DNA of 64,000 nt from Peribacillus muralis (GCF_001645685.2 NZ_CP017080.1:4765051-4829050); one strand, 5' to 3'. Shown: positions 17,155 through 26,210, counted from the first letter of the stretch. The notes: generated by a model not told the origin, from the sequence alone. Translations and numbers: made by a program.

Positions 17155-17583
17155 CTATTTTATTCGCTGGTTCACTCCATACCAGATAATATCCACGCGG
17201 CTGGATAAGGCTGCCACATCTTGATAAACCCAGCCGCAGGCATCACGCCAGCGACGATCGCTTGCTTCCATCGGTACGATTCCTTTGGATAGATCCGAAC
17301 CGATTATGATGCAGCTGCGTTCATCGCTTCCCTTTTCCCATATTCGCCAGCCGGCGATGATTTCCTGCCATTTTTCGCGAATTGCATCTGCCGCCATCTT
17401 TTTGGCATCCGCCTGAATCCAGCCATCCAAGCCTTGCAAAACGACGGTCTTGCCTTGGAAATCCTTTCGCCTTGGCTGTTCTTCTTGATAACCGGAAAGC
17501 CAAAGGACCTCGCTCTCCAGATCATACACCCGCTTTACCCATTTAGATTTGCCGTTATAGGCACCGCCTGTAACAAAGTGCAT
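17155..17583 (-). CDS. Short CobU-like P-loop protein
   Basis: 142 residues. Walker A near the N-terminus reads TGGAYNGKSKW, the CobU pattern (compare TGGVRSGKSRF in the true cobU here), and the C-terminus contains GVNQRIK after DIIWYGV, as in CobU tails. The middle has diverged and it is about 45 residues shorter. Start at ATG 17583 after AAGGAGGGG, inside the end of cobC. It sits in the salvage operon next to full-length cobU, so it may be a specialised cobinamide/nucleotide kinase or a degenerate duplicate. Function is not known. Confidence 0.65.
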   Translation of the reverse strand: MHFVTGGAYNGKSKWVKRVYDLESEVLWLSGYQEEQPRRKDFQGKTVVLQGLDGWIQADAKKMAADAIREKWQEIIAGWRIWEKGSDERSCIIIGSDLSKGIVPMEASDRRWRDACGWVYQDVAALSSRVDIIWYGVNQRIK

Positions 17584-18158
17584 CGCTCGCCCCTCCTTAA
17601 ACTGTTCCTGTCCTTCCAAATCAGCTCATAGCCCATGCCGTGGGATATGCCCCAATCGAAAAAAGCCTTTTCCACCGGGGCAAAGCGGACCAATAAATCC
17701 CGGATCACCCCGCCATGGGTCATTAAAACATAGCGGTCTTCCTCATCGGCAATCCATTCATTCCAGCCAATTCGGACACGGTCCGAAAATTCCCGATAGC
17801 CTTCCCCTCCAGGCACGATCGCCTCCATGGGGTTTTCCAGCCAATCCATGTATTTGCCATCGCTCTTCAATTCATCGTATGTCTTCCCTTCCCAATGACC
17901 GAAATTCATTTCACGGAAGGAGCGGTCTTTGACAAGTACAGCCTCCGGAAACAGCAGCCTTGCCGTTTCCACACAACGAGGTAAATCACTCGTATGGATT
18001 TTTTCGTACATGGGGTAAGAACCCCTTAAAGCCTGAATTCGCTTCTCTCCTTCTGCACTTAAAGGTGAATCGCTCCAGCCTAGATAAGCCCTTCGCTCGT
18101 TGGCTATTGTCAGCCCATGGCGAAGTAATGTAATAGCCACAGTATCAGCCATAACCAA
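17535..18158 (-). CDS. cobC: Alpha-ribazole-5'-phosphate phosphatase (histidine phosphatase)
   Basis: 207 residues of the phosphoglycerate-mutase-like superfamily: LLRHGLTIANERRAYLGWSDSPLS holds the phosphorylated histidine, and MTHGGVIRDLL the second one. By family knowledge it dephosphorylates alpha-ribazole phosphate or adenosylcobalamin phosphate. The start is probably the TTG at 18158 (AAGGAG 7 bases upstream), overlapping cobS by 49 bases. The end overlaps the short cobU-like gene by 49 bases. Confidence 0.85.
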   Translation of the reverse strand: MVMADTVAITLLRHGLTIANERRAYLGWSDSPLSAEGEKRIQALRGSYPMYEKIHTSDLPRCVETARLLFPEAVLVKDRSFREMNFGHWEGKTYDELKSDGKYMDWLENPMEAIVPGGEGYREFSDRVRIGWNEWIADEEDRYVLMTHGGVIRDLLVRFAPVEKAFFDWGISHGMGYELIWKDRNSLRRGERCTLLQAVPITANLNG

Positions 18159-18913
18159 AGCTCAACTCCTTCCACCGATGCACCCAGTACATCGCCGGTT
18201 ATCCCGCCGAACCAGCTGGTGATTTTACGTTTGAGATAAAGCAGGAAAAGTAGCGCTGCCAAGCACATGCTGGCATATAGAACGAGAAGTTTAACATCGA
18301 TGACCAAGGCAATGGCCAAGCTCGCAAGAAGATACAGCCCGTATATAGGCAAACTGCTCTTCTTTACCGCCTGTTGAAAAAAAGCGCCGAGCCCTTCTTC
18401 TTTAGCAAGCGGCATCCGGATCAGTAAATAGCCCATCACGCATTTGCTCAAGAGCGGCAGAGCGATGATCAAGAAGGCTGTCCATTCATTGAACCGTTCG
18501 ACAATTTCATAGATGAAAAGAAATCTCGCGGCCAACAGGACGATGACGGAGATGACCCCGAAAGCACCCGTTCGCGAATCCTTCATAATTTCCAATCGGC
18601 GCTCTTTATCCTGATAGGAAAAAAAAGCATCACTGGCATCGATCCAGCCATCGAGGTGCAGGCCGCCCGTTAACGCAATCGTCAAAACCCAAAGGAAAAA
18701 GGCAATCGCAAGCGATGAAAACGGCGTCCACTCCACTAGCACATATAAGGCTCCGCCCATGATCAGACCAAGCAATAGGCCAACCAACGGAAAGGTTTGA
18801 ATGGCACGATGCATATATTTCCTTTCCATCGGAAGCTGCTTTTTGATTGGAAAAACCGTAAAAAACTGCAGGTTAATTAAAAATCCGATCCATACGTTCA
18901 TGCCTGTTTTCAC
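18110..18913 (-). CDS. cobS: Adenosylcobinamide-GDP ribazoletransferase (cobalamin synthase)
   Basis: 267-residue membrane protein that joins AdoCbi-GDP with alpha-ribazole (phosphate) as the last assembly step. Family motif GGLHLDGWIDASDAFFSYQDKERRLEIMKDSRTGAFGVI near residues 85-125 carries the metal-binding aspartates, followed by several hydrophobic helices. Overlaps cobU by 4 bases. Confidence 0.92.
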   Translation of the reverse strand: MKTGMNVWIGFLINLQFFTVFPIKKQLPMERKYMHRAIQTFPLVGLLLGLIMGGALYVLVEWTPFSSLAIAFFLWVLTIALTGGLHLDGWIDASDAFFSYQDKERRLEIMKDSRTGAFGVISVIVLLAARFLFIYEIVERFNEWTAFLIIALPLLSKCVMGYLLIRMPLAKEEGLGAFFQQAVKKSSLPIYGLYLLASLAIALVIDVKLLVLYASMCLAALLFLLYLKRKITSWFGGITGDVLGASVEGVELWLWLILWLLHYFAMG

Positions 18914-19473
18914 CCCTTCATCTGCAATGGGATTCCCGATTCAACAAGATATGCCTCGTCCGCCTGTCCTACGATCGTTTGATGAAGCGTGCCCAGCATC
19001 CTTCCGTATATATGCAGCAATTCATTTTGGAAGATCGGTTCCTGGACCACTTCATTGCTGACGATGATCAAGCAGCCGATTTGTTTTCTTAGCTCTTCGA
19101 TGTCGGTGATGATTTTTGATTGAATGCTGTGTAAAAATTCCGCTTCAAGCGGGACTCCAGGACCGAAAAGTTCATTATCGAGCAAGGTTGTCAGGCAATC
19201 GAGCAGGATGATCGAATCGGTATCCACTTTCGCTGCGATTCTAGTAATATCCGTTGCGTATTCGGAGGTCTCCCAGGCGATGGGACTTCTTAGCCTATCT
19301 TTTTGGTGCCGCAGGATGCGTTCGCCCATTTCAGCATCACTGGCACGCCCACAGGCGAGGTATTGCAAGTTCCCCTCCATCAAGCGCGCATATTCCAGCG
19401 CCTTTCTTTCTGCAAAACGGCTTTTCCCGCTGCGGACACCGCCCGTTATGAAGCAGAGCCTTGCCTTTTCCAC
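18910..19473 (-). CDS. cobU: Adenosylcobinamide kinase / guanylyltransferase
   Basis: 187 residues. Walker A TGGVRSGKSRFAERKAL at residues 10-26; YLACGRASDAEMGERILRHQKDR contains the guanylylated histidine; ILLDCLTTLLDN and IVSNEVV complete the fold. Converts AdoCbi to AdoCbi-phosphate and then AdoCbi-GDP. The start is a GTG at 19473 overlapping cobD by 28 bases. Confidence 0.93.
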   Translation of the reverse strand: MEKARLCFITGGVRSGKSRFAERKALEYARLMEGNLQYLACGRASDAEMGERILRHQKDRLRSPIAWETSEYATDITRIAAKVDTDSIILLDCLTTLLDNELFGPGVPLEAEFLHSIQSKIITDIEELRKQIGCLIIVSNEVVQEPIFQNELLHIYGRMLGTLHQTIVGQADEAYLVESGIPLQMKG

Positions 19474-20519
19474 TGCCTTACCCCCTCCATCAGCGCCTCA
19501 TTATCACGTTCACCTTTCACTGCAAACCGGAGCCACAAACCGTCCAGTCCGGGAAAATTATAGGTATGACGCGGGACGATCCCCTTTTTCAGCAGAAAAG
19601 GAAAAAGGGTTAGCGATTCATCCTTCAGTAAGTAAAAATTGACCGTGCTTGCGGAGACTGTCATTCCAAGCTCGCGATAGCATTGGAAAAGTTTCTGCTT
19701 TTGTGATTGGATAAATGCTCTCGTTTCGCTTATATATACCTCTTCTTCGAGGCAGATTCTGCCCACTTCCAAGGCGACTTGGTTGACGCTCCAATGCGGT
19801 TTATAGCTTTTCACCCGCTTGATGATGTTCGGTTCGGCAAGTAAATACCCCAGTCTCAAGCCCGGAATCGCAAAGATTTTCGTCATCGACCTTAGAATGA
19901 GCAAATGCGGAAATCGGTTGATCAATGACGCATACGTAAAGGCGTCCTCGGTAAAATCATAAAAGGCCTCATCAATGACAACCAGGCAATCCGCTTTTTG
20001 ACATTCGCCAATCAATTCCATCATAGCCTCACGTTCGAATGACACGCCCGTCGGATTATTGGGAGTGCAGAGGAAAACGGCATCATACTCACGTAATCCC
20101 GGAATCAAGCGAGCCACATCCAGCTGCCAATCAGGAGGATCAAGCTGGTGGAAATCGACCTCACAGCCGGCTGCCAAACAAGCTTGCTCATATTCCGCAA
20201 AAGCCGGCTGGATGATCAACACCTTCCGATTGGCCAGAATGTTGGCCACCAGCATGATGATCTCTGCACCACCGTTGCCTACCAATACGGATGGTACGGG
20301 AAGTGCTTCTTTCCCTGCAATCGCTTTTGTCAGTTCAACAGCATGGGGGTCAGGGTAATGCATGACCCCTTCAAAAAATCCGGACCACCGTTCCTTGATT
20401 CGTAAAGGCGGACCCATTGGGTTGATGTTTGCGCTGAAATCGAGGATAGACCGAGGCATTTCGATTTCCAGCGCTTCGTAAAGATAATGTGGATTAGATC
20501 CATGAGATGGTAATATCAA
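19446..20519 (-). CDS. cobD: L-threonine-O-3-phosphate decarboxylase CobD (PLP aminotransferase fold)
   Basis: 357 residues of the HisC/CobD class. Opens with HGSNPHYLYEALEI, then DFSANINPMGPP; PNNPTGVSF near residue 155; DEAFYDF; and the PLP lysine in SMTKIFAIPGLRLGYL near residue 215. Makes (R)-1-amino-2-propanol phosphate for the nucleotide loop. The operon context and the N-terminus distinguish it from histidinol-phosphate aminotransferase. The start is TTG at 20519 with GGGGAGC. Confidence 0.88.
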   Translation of the reverse strand: MILPSHGSNPHYLYEALEIEMPRSILDFSANINPMGPPLRIKERWSGFFEGVMHYPDPHAVELTKAIAGKEALPVPSVLVGNGGAEIIMLVANILANRKVLIIQPAFAEYEQACLAAGCEVDFHQLDPPDWQLDVARLIPGLREYDAVFLCTPNNPTGVSFEREAMMELIGECQKADCLVVIDEAFYDFTEDAFTYASLINRFPHLLILRSMTKIFAIPGLRLGYLLAEPNIIKRVKSYKPHWSVNQVALEVGRICLEEEVYISETRAFIQSQKQKLFQCYRELGMTVSASTVNFYLLKDESLTLFPFLLKKGIVPRHTYNFPGLDGLWLRFAVKGERDNEALMEGVRQWKRQGSAS

Positions 20520-21459
20520 TTGCAGCTCCCCCCAGCCAAAGCATCAGTAGAAACAGAAGCGACGACCGATGCATGATGGCAATCGTTTTTGGTATATGTT
20601 CTGCCTCCAGCAAAACGAGCGGTACGCCCATGCGCTCCCGGTCAGAAACCACTCCTTTGTACATATTCAGCCCGCCAAGCTGCACACCCAAAATCGCCGC
20701 AACGGCTGCTTCACACCAGCCGCTATTCGGACTTGGATGTTTCTTCGCATCACTGAACAAGATTCTCCATCTGGCCTTTAAATCATGATGCCTAGATTTC
20801 GAGCATACCAACATCAACATTCCAGTGAGCCGGCTGGGAATATAGTTTGCGATATCATCAAGCCTTGCCGAGGCCCAGCCGAATTGGCCGTATTTATCAT
20901 TTTTGTAGCCAACCATCGAATCGCATGTATTGATCGCCCTGTACATCATCGCAAGCGGCGCCCCGCCAACCGCAGCCCAAAACAGCGGGGCCGTAACGCC
21001 ATCACTCGTATTTTCAGCGACAGTTTCGACAGTGCCCCTGACGATTTCGGACTCATTAAGTGCGTCCGTATCACGGCCAACGATATAGGAAAGCTTGAGC
21101 CGCGCTTCAGGAAAATCCCGTTCCTCGAGCGGATGGCACACCTCCATTCCAGCCTGCTTCAAACCCTTTTGGGCAATCGTAGTGGAAATCACGACAGCTT
21201 CCCAAAGGATTCCCGCCAACGGATGGATAAAATAGGCAAAATAGACTGACAAGCCTGTAAGCGATACTACCGTCGTCAAGACGAGCGCCAGCATGAACAG
21301 TCCATTTCGTTTCTTATGGACGCCTTCATTGAACGTGCGATCGAGCTTGCTAATCATCGATCCGATCCATTTGACTGGATGTGGCCAATTGGGAGGATCG
21401 CCTATTATCAAATCAAGGAAAAACGCCAGCGTAACAGCCAATAGGTGATGATAGATCAT
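20494..21459 (-). CDS. cbiB: Adenosylcobinamide-phosphate synthase CbiB
   Basis: 321-residue membrane enzyme that condenses adenosylcobyric acid with aminopropanol phosphate. Signatures: DLIIGDPPNWPHPVKWIGSMI at the N-terminus, VETVAENTSDGVTAPLFWAAVGGAPLAMMYRAINTCDSMVGYKN in the middle, PNSGWCEAAVAAILGVQLGG later. Overlaps the btuD-cbiZ fusion by 4 bases and cobD by 26 bases. Confidence 0.92.
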   Translation of the reverse strand: MIYHHLLAVTLAFFLDLIIGDPPNWPHPVKWIGSMISKLDRTFNEGVHKKRNGLFMLALVLTTVVSLTGLSVYFAYFIHPLAGILWEAVVISTTIAQKGLKQAGMEVCHPLEERDFPEARLKLSYIVGRDTDALNESEIVRGTVETVAENTSDGVTAPLFWAAVGGAPLAMMYRAINTCDSMVGYKNDKYGQFGWASARLDDIANYIPSRLTGMLMLVCSKSRHHDLKARWRILFSDAKKHPSPNSGWCEAAVAAILGVQLGGLNMYKGVVSDRERMGVPLVLLEAEHIPKTIAIMHRSSLLFLLMLWLGGAAIDITISWI

Positions 21460-22928
21460 AATGCCTCATTCCGTTTCCGGCTATTCCTAATCGCTTCTGC
21501 GGTGCAATCATATACGCCGCGGCTGATCAGCTTCCCTAGCGGTGTGATCGTTCCTGCATATTGAAGCTTCATCCCTCTTTGTGTCGCTGCAATCGATATG
21601 CTATCGGTCGATGTTCCTGTCGCATAGGTGTTCGTCACCTTGTCCAGCACCTGCAAATCATGAAGCGCTTTTACCTTTGCCTCGGTCGCAGTAACGATGC
21701 TGTGAATGAAGGCCTCTTCTGCCAGGTGACCATTTACGAATACCCATGTATTGATGGTCCCCGGCGCAGTACTCCAGGAGTGGCGGTCGGCTAAAGAAGC
21801 GTCGATGGCATTGCCGACTCCAGCCGTCACAATGATGAAAACCGAGAACCCTTCAGCTTTTACTAATTTGAAGGCAGCCGTATCAAGGTAGACTGCCGTC
21901 ATCATCCCTACCGTTTCCTGCGGATCGATGTTATTGGCTTTTAAATAATCCGCCATTTCCGCAAGATGATCGTCGCAATCATAATCGTGATGGACGTGCC
22001 TATTCACGAAATATCGATGCCAGCCCATCCCCGAACCAGTCACTCCAGAGGACATCGTTCGAAGAGGACTGGGGGCATTCAATCGGATCATCTCACGATT
22101 GACCGTCAAATGGGATTCATTGATTTCCAATGGAGCGAAATCGCTGCCATGCTTTTGGGGAACGATGAACATTTGCGGCTTCGGAAGTGCAGGATGCGGA
22201 TGCTTTTCGATCGTCGTACGATAGACTTCCCGGATCCGGTCCTGTTGAAGCACTTCATTAGGGGCAGCAAGAGCTTTGATCTTCCCTTTTGCAAGCAGCA
22301 TGAGCCGATCACAATATAATCCAGCCAGATTCAAGTCATGAAAAATCGATATGACGGTCAATTCCTGCTCCTTGGCCATTTTACTCATCAAATCAAGAAG
22401 CTCCTTCTGGTAGGATAGGTCCAAGTGATTCGTAGGCTCGTCCAAAAAAAGCACTTCAGGCTCTTGGGCAAGCGCCTGTGCCAGCAAGACCCGCTGTCTC
22501 TCCCCTCCCGATAGGCGTTCGAAATGCAGATCCTGAAATTCGGCCACTCCCGTTTGCTTCATCACCCGTTGGACAATCTCTTCATCCTCTGCAGACCAGC
22601 TATGGAACCAGCCTGTTTGATGGGCATACCTACCAAGCGAGACCGTCTCCTTCACCGTATACGAAAAAGCTAATGAAGAATGCTGAGGAAGCACCGCAAT
22701 GACCCGTGCAAGCCGTTTTGCTGAATAATCCTGTAAATCCTTTCCTTTAATGCGTATACTTCCTTGCTTGTAATCGAGCACCCCGCTGAGCATACTTAAC
22801 AGCGTCGTTTTCCCGCTGCCGTTTGGACCTAGGATTCCGAATAATTCTCCTTTTTGAACCTCGAAAGAGACGGAATCCAAAACGCTTTTGTTATCATATC
22901 CACCTGTTAACCCTTTAACTTCAAGCAT
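21456..22928 (-). CDS. btuD: Fused cobalamin ABC ATPase (BtuD) and adenosylcobinamide amidohydrolase (CbiZ)
   Basis: 490 residues. Residues 1 to about 250 are a full ABC ATPase: GPNGSGKTT (Walker A, about 34-42), LSGGERQRV signature, VLFLDEPTNHLD (Walker B), SIFHDLNLA switch. From about 265 to 490 comes a CbiZ domain, with GVTGSGMGWHRYFVNRHVHHDYDC and GNAIDASLADRHSW. CbiZ cuts the aminopropanol arm of cobinamides so that imported corrinoids can be rebuilt. B. subtilis YvrA has the same fusion. Coupling import and remodelling in one polypeptide is the notable point. Confidence 0.9.
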   Translation of the reverse strand: MLEVKGLTGGYDNKSVLDSVSFEVQKGELFGILGPNGSGKTTLLSMLSGVLDYKQGSIRIKGKDLQDYSAKRLARVIAVLPQHSSLAFSYTVKETVSLGRYAHQTGWFHSWSAEDEEIVQRVMKQTGVAEFQDLHFERLSGGERQRVLLAQALAQEPEVLFLDEPTNHLDLSYQKELLDLMSKMAKEQELTVISIFHDLNLAGLYCDRLMLLAKGKIKALAAPNEVLQQDRIREVYRTTIEKHPHPALPKPQMFIVPQKHGSDFAPLEINESHLTVNREMIRLNAPSPLRTMSSGVTGSGMGWHRYFVNRHVHHDYDCDDHLAEMADYLKANNIDPQETVGMMTAVYLDTAAFKLVKAEGFSVFIIVTAGVGNAIDASLADRHSWSTAPGTINTWVFVNGHLAEEAFIHSIVTATEAKVKALHDLQVLDKVTNTYATGTSTDSISIAATQRGMKLQYAGTITPLGKLISRGVYDCTAEAIRNSRKRNEAL

Positions 22929-23988
22929 CCGTCCTACCCACTCTCCGCCTCTTTAGTAAAATGAGGGCAAATGCCGGTGCCCCGATCAGTGAGGTGATGA
23001 CCCCGATCGGCAGTTCCGAAGGGGCGATGATCGTCCGTGCCACAAGATCTGCCAAAATCAAGAATCCGCTTCCCACCAGCAAAGATAACGGAAGCAAATG
23101 CGTATGATCAGGTCCCCATATCCTCCGGACCAAATGAGGAATGACCAGCCCTACAAAGCCTATCGTGCCCGAAACGGCAACGGCTGCACCTGTCAATATC
23201 GAGCCTGCTATCAGAACCCACATCTTCCGCCTCTGCACATCTACACCTAAATGCTTTGCCCTGTCCTCCCCGAAGGTCATCGCATTCAATTCCCTCGTAT
23301 TCATGATCAGAATCAACGAGCCAATGAGGAAAAACGGCAGAATGATTCCGATATAATTCCACCCGCGCATGGAAACGCTGCCCATGAGCCAGCCGATGAT
23401 TTGCCTTAATTCCTCCCCCGTCAACGCAATCATCAATGATATGAAGGCGCTTAAAAACGAGCTGAAGATGATTCCCGTCAAAATGATCGTTTCGACCTTC
23501 ATCGATCGATCCATTTTTTTCGCAAATGTCAGCACACAAAAAATCGTGATCACGGAACATAAGATGCTCAATGCAGGAAGTGTATATAAACCGATGAACG
23601 GTAGTGATATATTCAAGAATAACGTCACTACTGCCCCGACTGATGCTCCTGACGAAATGCCGAGCGTGTAAGGATCGACAAGCGGATTCCGGAGCAATCC
23701 CTGAAACGCCGCACCCGCGACCGCTAGCGATGCCCCCACCAAACCAGCAAGCAATACACGCGGCAAGCGGATGTTCATCACGATATTCGTCAGCATCACA
23801 TCGGGATCGGCGGAAATCGGCAAATGGAATATCTCCTTGCCGATTATTTGCATAAGCACGGGAATCGGTACGGACACCGAACCGAATGAGATGCCGATCG
23901 TACTCGCAAAAAGTAAAAATAATAACGCAAGCAAATAAGCAAGCGCCCATTTAGTTGTCAAATACATTCGGATAGATTGATTTGGCAA
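22921..23988 (-). CDS. btuC: Cobalamin ABC transporter permease BtuC (FecCD family)
   Basis: 355 residues, about ten helices. IRLPRVLLAGLVGASLAVAGAAFQGLLRNPLVDPYTLGISSGASVGAV near residue 95 and GFVGLVIPHLVRRIWGPDHTHLLPLSLLVGSGFLILADLVARTI near residue 285 are classic FecCD/BtuC segments. Overlaps btuF upstream by 38 bases and btuD by 8 bases. The riboswitch and operon identify cobalamin as substrate rather than a siderophore. Confidence 0.9.
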   Translation of the reverse strand: MPNQSIRMYLTTKWALAYLLALLFLLFASTIGISFGSVSVPIPVLMQIIGKEIFHLPISADPDVMLTNIVMNIRLPRVLLAGLVGASLAVAGAAFQGLLRNPLVDPYTLGISSGASVGAVVTLFLNISLPFIGLYTLPALSILCSVITIFCVLTFAKKMDRSMKVETIILTGIIFSSFLSAFISLMIALTGEELRQIIGWLMGSVSMRGWNYIGIILPFFLIGSLILIMNTRELNAMTFGEDRAKHLGVDVQRRKMWVLIAGSILTGAAVAVSGTIGFVGLVIPHLVRRIWGPDHTHLLPLSLLVGSGFLILADLVARTIIAPSELPIGVITSLIGAPAFALILLKRRRVGRTDA

Positions 23989-24937
23989 GTTCCTCTACTC
24001 CCTCTATTAAACGTGGACCTGAACGGGTCACCAAGTCGGAATGGACATCAAAGACTTGGGCATCCTTGACCGCCGTTACGTCCTGCCACCCTTTACGGCC
24101 CGTCATTTCACTTACCGGGTCTTTTGTGTAATAACCGTATGTTGTAACGATGACATCCGGATTGGCTGCAATCATCGATTCTTCATCCATTTTGGCCCAG
24201 CCATCCAAATCCGCTGCAGCATTATCTGCTGATATCATCGTAAGCATTTCATTCATGAATGTATTTTTACCAGGTGTATAGATATCCGGGGACGGCGAAA
24301 CCTCCACTAAAACGGTCTTCCTTTCCGATTCCTTTACCGATTTGGCTTTCTCGGAAATAACCTTCAGCTTCTTTTGCATGCCCGCGATGATGTCTTTTGC
24401 CTTAGCTTGCTCCCCTGTTGCCTTCCCGATCATATCGATGGACTCGTACACCTCACTGAAGCTTTTTGCATCATTGACTACAATGACGTCGATTCCAGCA
24501 TCCTTAAGCTGCTGGAGCCCCTCTTCCGAGTTATGGGCACTCGATGCATGGGCAAGAACAAGATCGGGCTTCAAGGAGACGATCAATTCCGTGTTCATTT
24601 CCATTCCGCCCACTTTTTCGATATCCTTCGTTCCTTCCGGGTAATTATCATTGTCGGAAACACCAATAACCTTATCACCTAAACCAAGCGCAAAGACCAC
24701 TTCCGTATTGCTTGGTATCAGCGTAACGATTTTCTTCGGTTTTTCTTCTATCGTCACCTTTTCGCCCGTTGCATCTTTAATCGTAAGCGGGAAAGCTTGG
24801 TGTTTAGCATGATCCGTTTGCTGCTTTTCTTTTCCTTCATTGGTCGTGCCGCAGCCAACCATCATGCCCGCCGTCAGCAACATCACCAGTATCAGGCCAA
24901 AAATCTTCTTCACGTTCATTCCCCACATTCGTTTCAT
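23951..24937 (-). CDS. btuF: Cobalamin-binding lipoprotein BtuF
   Basis: 328 residues. Lipoprotein signal with MVGCG, then a threonine/lysine linker and a class III substrate-binding fold: KKIVTLIPSNTEVVFALGLGDKVIGVSDNDNYPEG and KPDLVLAHASSA. Captures corrinoids at the outer membrane face for BtuCD. First gene after the riboswitch. The start may be ATG 24937 (AAGGTGG upstream) or the ATG at 24919 (MNVKK); the former has the better ribosome binding site. Confidence 0.9.
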   Translation of the reverse strand: MKRMWGMNVKKIFGLILVMLLTAGMMVGCGTTNEGKEKQQTDHAKHQAFPLTIKDATGEKVTIEEKPKKIVTLIPSNTEVVFALGLGDKVIGVSDNDNYPEGTKDIEKVGGMEMNTELIVSLKPDLVLAHASSAHNSEEGLQQLKDAGIDVIVVNDAKSFSEVYESIDMIGKATGEQAKAKDIIAGMQKKLKVISEKAKSVKESERKTVLVEVSPSPDIYTPGKNTFMNEMLTMISADNAAADLDGWAKMDEESMIAANPDVIVTTYGYYTKDPVSEMTGRKGWQDVTAVKDAQVFDVHSDLVTRSGPRLIEGVEELAKSIYPNVFDN

Positions 24938-24970
24938 TTAGTTTTAGCCCACCTTAAGCAAGGTCCCCAT

Positions 24971-25005
24971 AACAAAAAGCATCCCCCGTCAAACGGAAGA
25001 TGCTT
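24971..25005 (-). terminator. Expression-platform terminator of the B12 riboswitch
   Basis: AAGCATC stem continued by CCG pairs around a short loop (24977-25005), followed on the minus strand by TTTTTGTT. It lies between the aptamer and btuF, so ligand binding probably stops transcription here. Confidence 0.8.
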
Positions 25006-25047
25006 GTATGGCAACACTATCATTACGGACTCTTTACGGTCTGCCAC

Positions 25048-25235
25048 ACACCTCCCCATCCGCGTGGGTCACAGGTGTACGAATCTTGGCAGGTCTCCTG
25101 GCTCATGGTCATCGTCAACGGCACCTTCCCATATCCCAAACAGTTGGCATACAGCCGTCAGCTCCCATATACAGTGGCGGGACCGCGCTGGCATTACACC
25201 AGCTTCCCTATTAAGTCATTAAGACACCAAATCGT
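25048..25235 (-). promoter_or_regulatory. Cobalamin riboswitch controlling the B12 operon
   Basis: Read on the minus strand, the conserved elements appear in order: GGGAAGCTGGTGTAATGCCAGC, GCGGTCCCGCCACTGT, then the B12 box GAGCCAGGAGACCTGCC, then a closing GGTGTG pairing region. This is a class-I cobalamin aptamer. Exact borders are estimated by eye. It should switch off the twelve genes from btuF to cblS when cobalamin is plentiful. Confidence 0.92.
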
Positions 25236-25322
25236 TCTATGTATATAATTTTCACTGCTTATCATTATACACCATGCAAGAATCGATTATTGGGGGATTT
25301 TTTCAGAAATGCCTGTCCTGCT

Positions 25323-26210
25323 TCAGTGATTGGACGCATTTTCAATCATGTTTGCAAATCCCCCGGCGGATAATCCCGGTGATATCCGTACGCGATGCAG
25401 TGCATGCATCCCTTGTTCACTTGTGGCACCGCCAGGCTCCGTGGTGACTGCCATCTTGTATCCAGCTTCTTCCGATAGCCTGAGGCTCTCCTCGTTATAA
25501 CGGCCGACTGGATAAGATAGCACCGTCGTCTCCTGGTGCAGGATGCGATCGAATAAATCCTTGGACTGGACCATTTCAGCTTCCTGCTGCCCTGAAGTCA
25601 TCCTGTTCAGCTCGAGATGGTTGATCGTATGACTCTCGATGGAGATGCCATTCGCACTCATCTCCGCCATTTGATCTTCCGTCAGGTGATGAGCTTTACC
25701 GATGGACTTCCCGATCATGAAGATGGTCGCTTTCATATCATACTCCTTCAAGATAGGAAAAGCCTCCGTATAGTTATCTGTATAGCCATCATCAAAAGTA
25801 ATCCAGACACACTTTTCACTTGGCATTCGATTCTCACTTAAAACGAGGAAAGCTTCATCAGGCGATAATGTCTGGTAGCCATTTTCCCGAAGCCAAGCCA
25901 TTTGCAGCCGGAACTCCTCCTTTCGCACCCGAAGGTTATTTCCCTCCGAGATACTGTGGTACATCAATATCGGGAGCTTAACCGCGGACTCGGCCGTTAC
26001 CCAGCCACTCGTATCGATTCGCTCCGGACCTGCTCCACCCTCCGAATCGGGTTCGGCATCATTCTCCGCGGCCGCAGCCACCTCAATATTCTCTTCCGTA
26101 ATCGGCGCAGCCGTCTTTTTACCTAAATTCTCTAAAACCCCTTGTGAACAGCCAGCTAAAATGAAGACTCCAAGTAAAGCTGCCATCCATATGAACTTAT
26201 ATTTCCCCAC
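25323..26210 (-). CDS. Polysaccharide deacetylase lipoprotein
   Basis: About 295 residues. Lipobox ILAGC gives membrane anchoring, followed by a low-complexity linker and a NodB domain: ILMYHSISEGN, ITFDDGYTDNYTEAFPILKEY with the metal-binding Asp-Asp, IESHTINHLELNRM with the His-x3-His, and SYPVGRYNEES. Likely removes acetyl groups from an extracellular polysaccharide such as poly-N-acetylglucosamine or peptidoglycan. The start is set at a GTG at 26210, 7 bases after AGGAG; the ATG six bases earlier touches that Shine-Dalgarno. Confidence 0.88.
   Translation of the reverse strand: MGKYKFIWMAALLGVFILAGCSQGVLENLGKKTAAPITEENIEVAAAAENDAEPDSEGGAGPERIDTSGWVTAESAVKLPILMYHSISEGNNLRVRKEEFRLQMAWLRENGYQTLSPDEAFLVLSENRMPSEKCVWITFDDGYTDNYTEAFPILKEYDMKATIFMIGKSIGKAHHLTEDQMAEMSANGISIESHTINHLELNRMTSGQQEAEMVQSKDLFDRILHQETTVLSYPVGRYNEESLRLSEEAGYKMAVTTEPGGATSEQGMHALHRVRISPGLSAGGFANMIENASNH

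Noticed and set aside
23108..23950. 280-codon second frame within btuC on the same strand
   Set aside because: His/Arg/Cys-rich composition typical of an out-of-frame reading; btuC itself carries all family motifs.
25048..25235. The short ORFs overlapping the B12 riboswitch on the plus strand
   Set aside because: Plus-strand frames of 68-141 codons are antisense readings of a structured RNA element.
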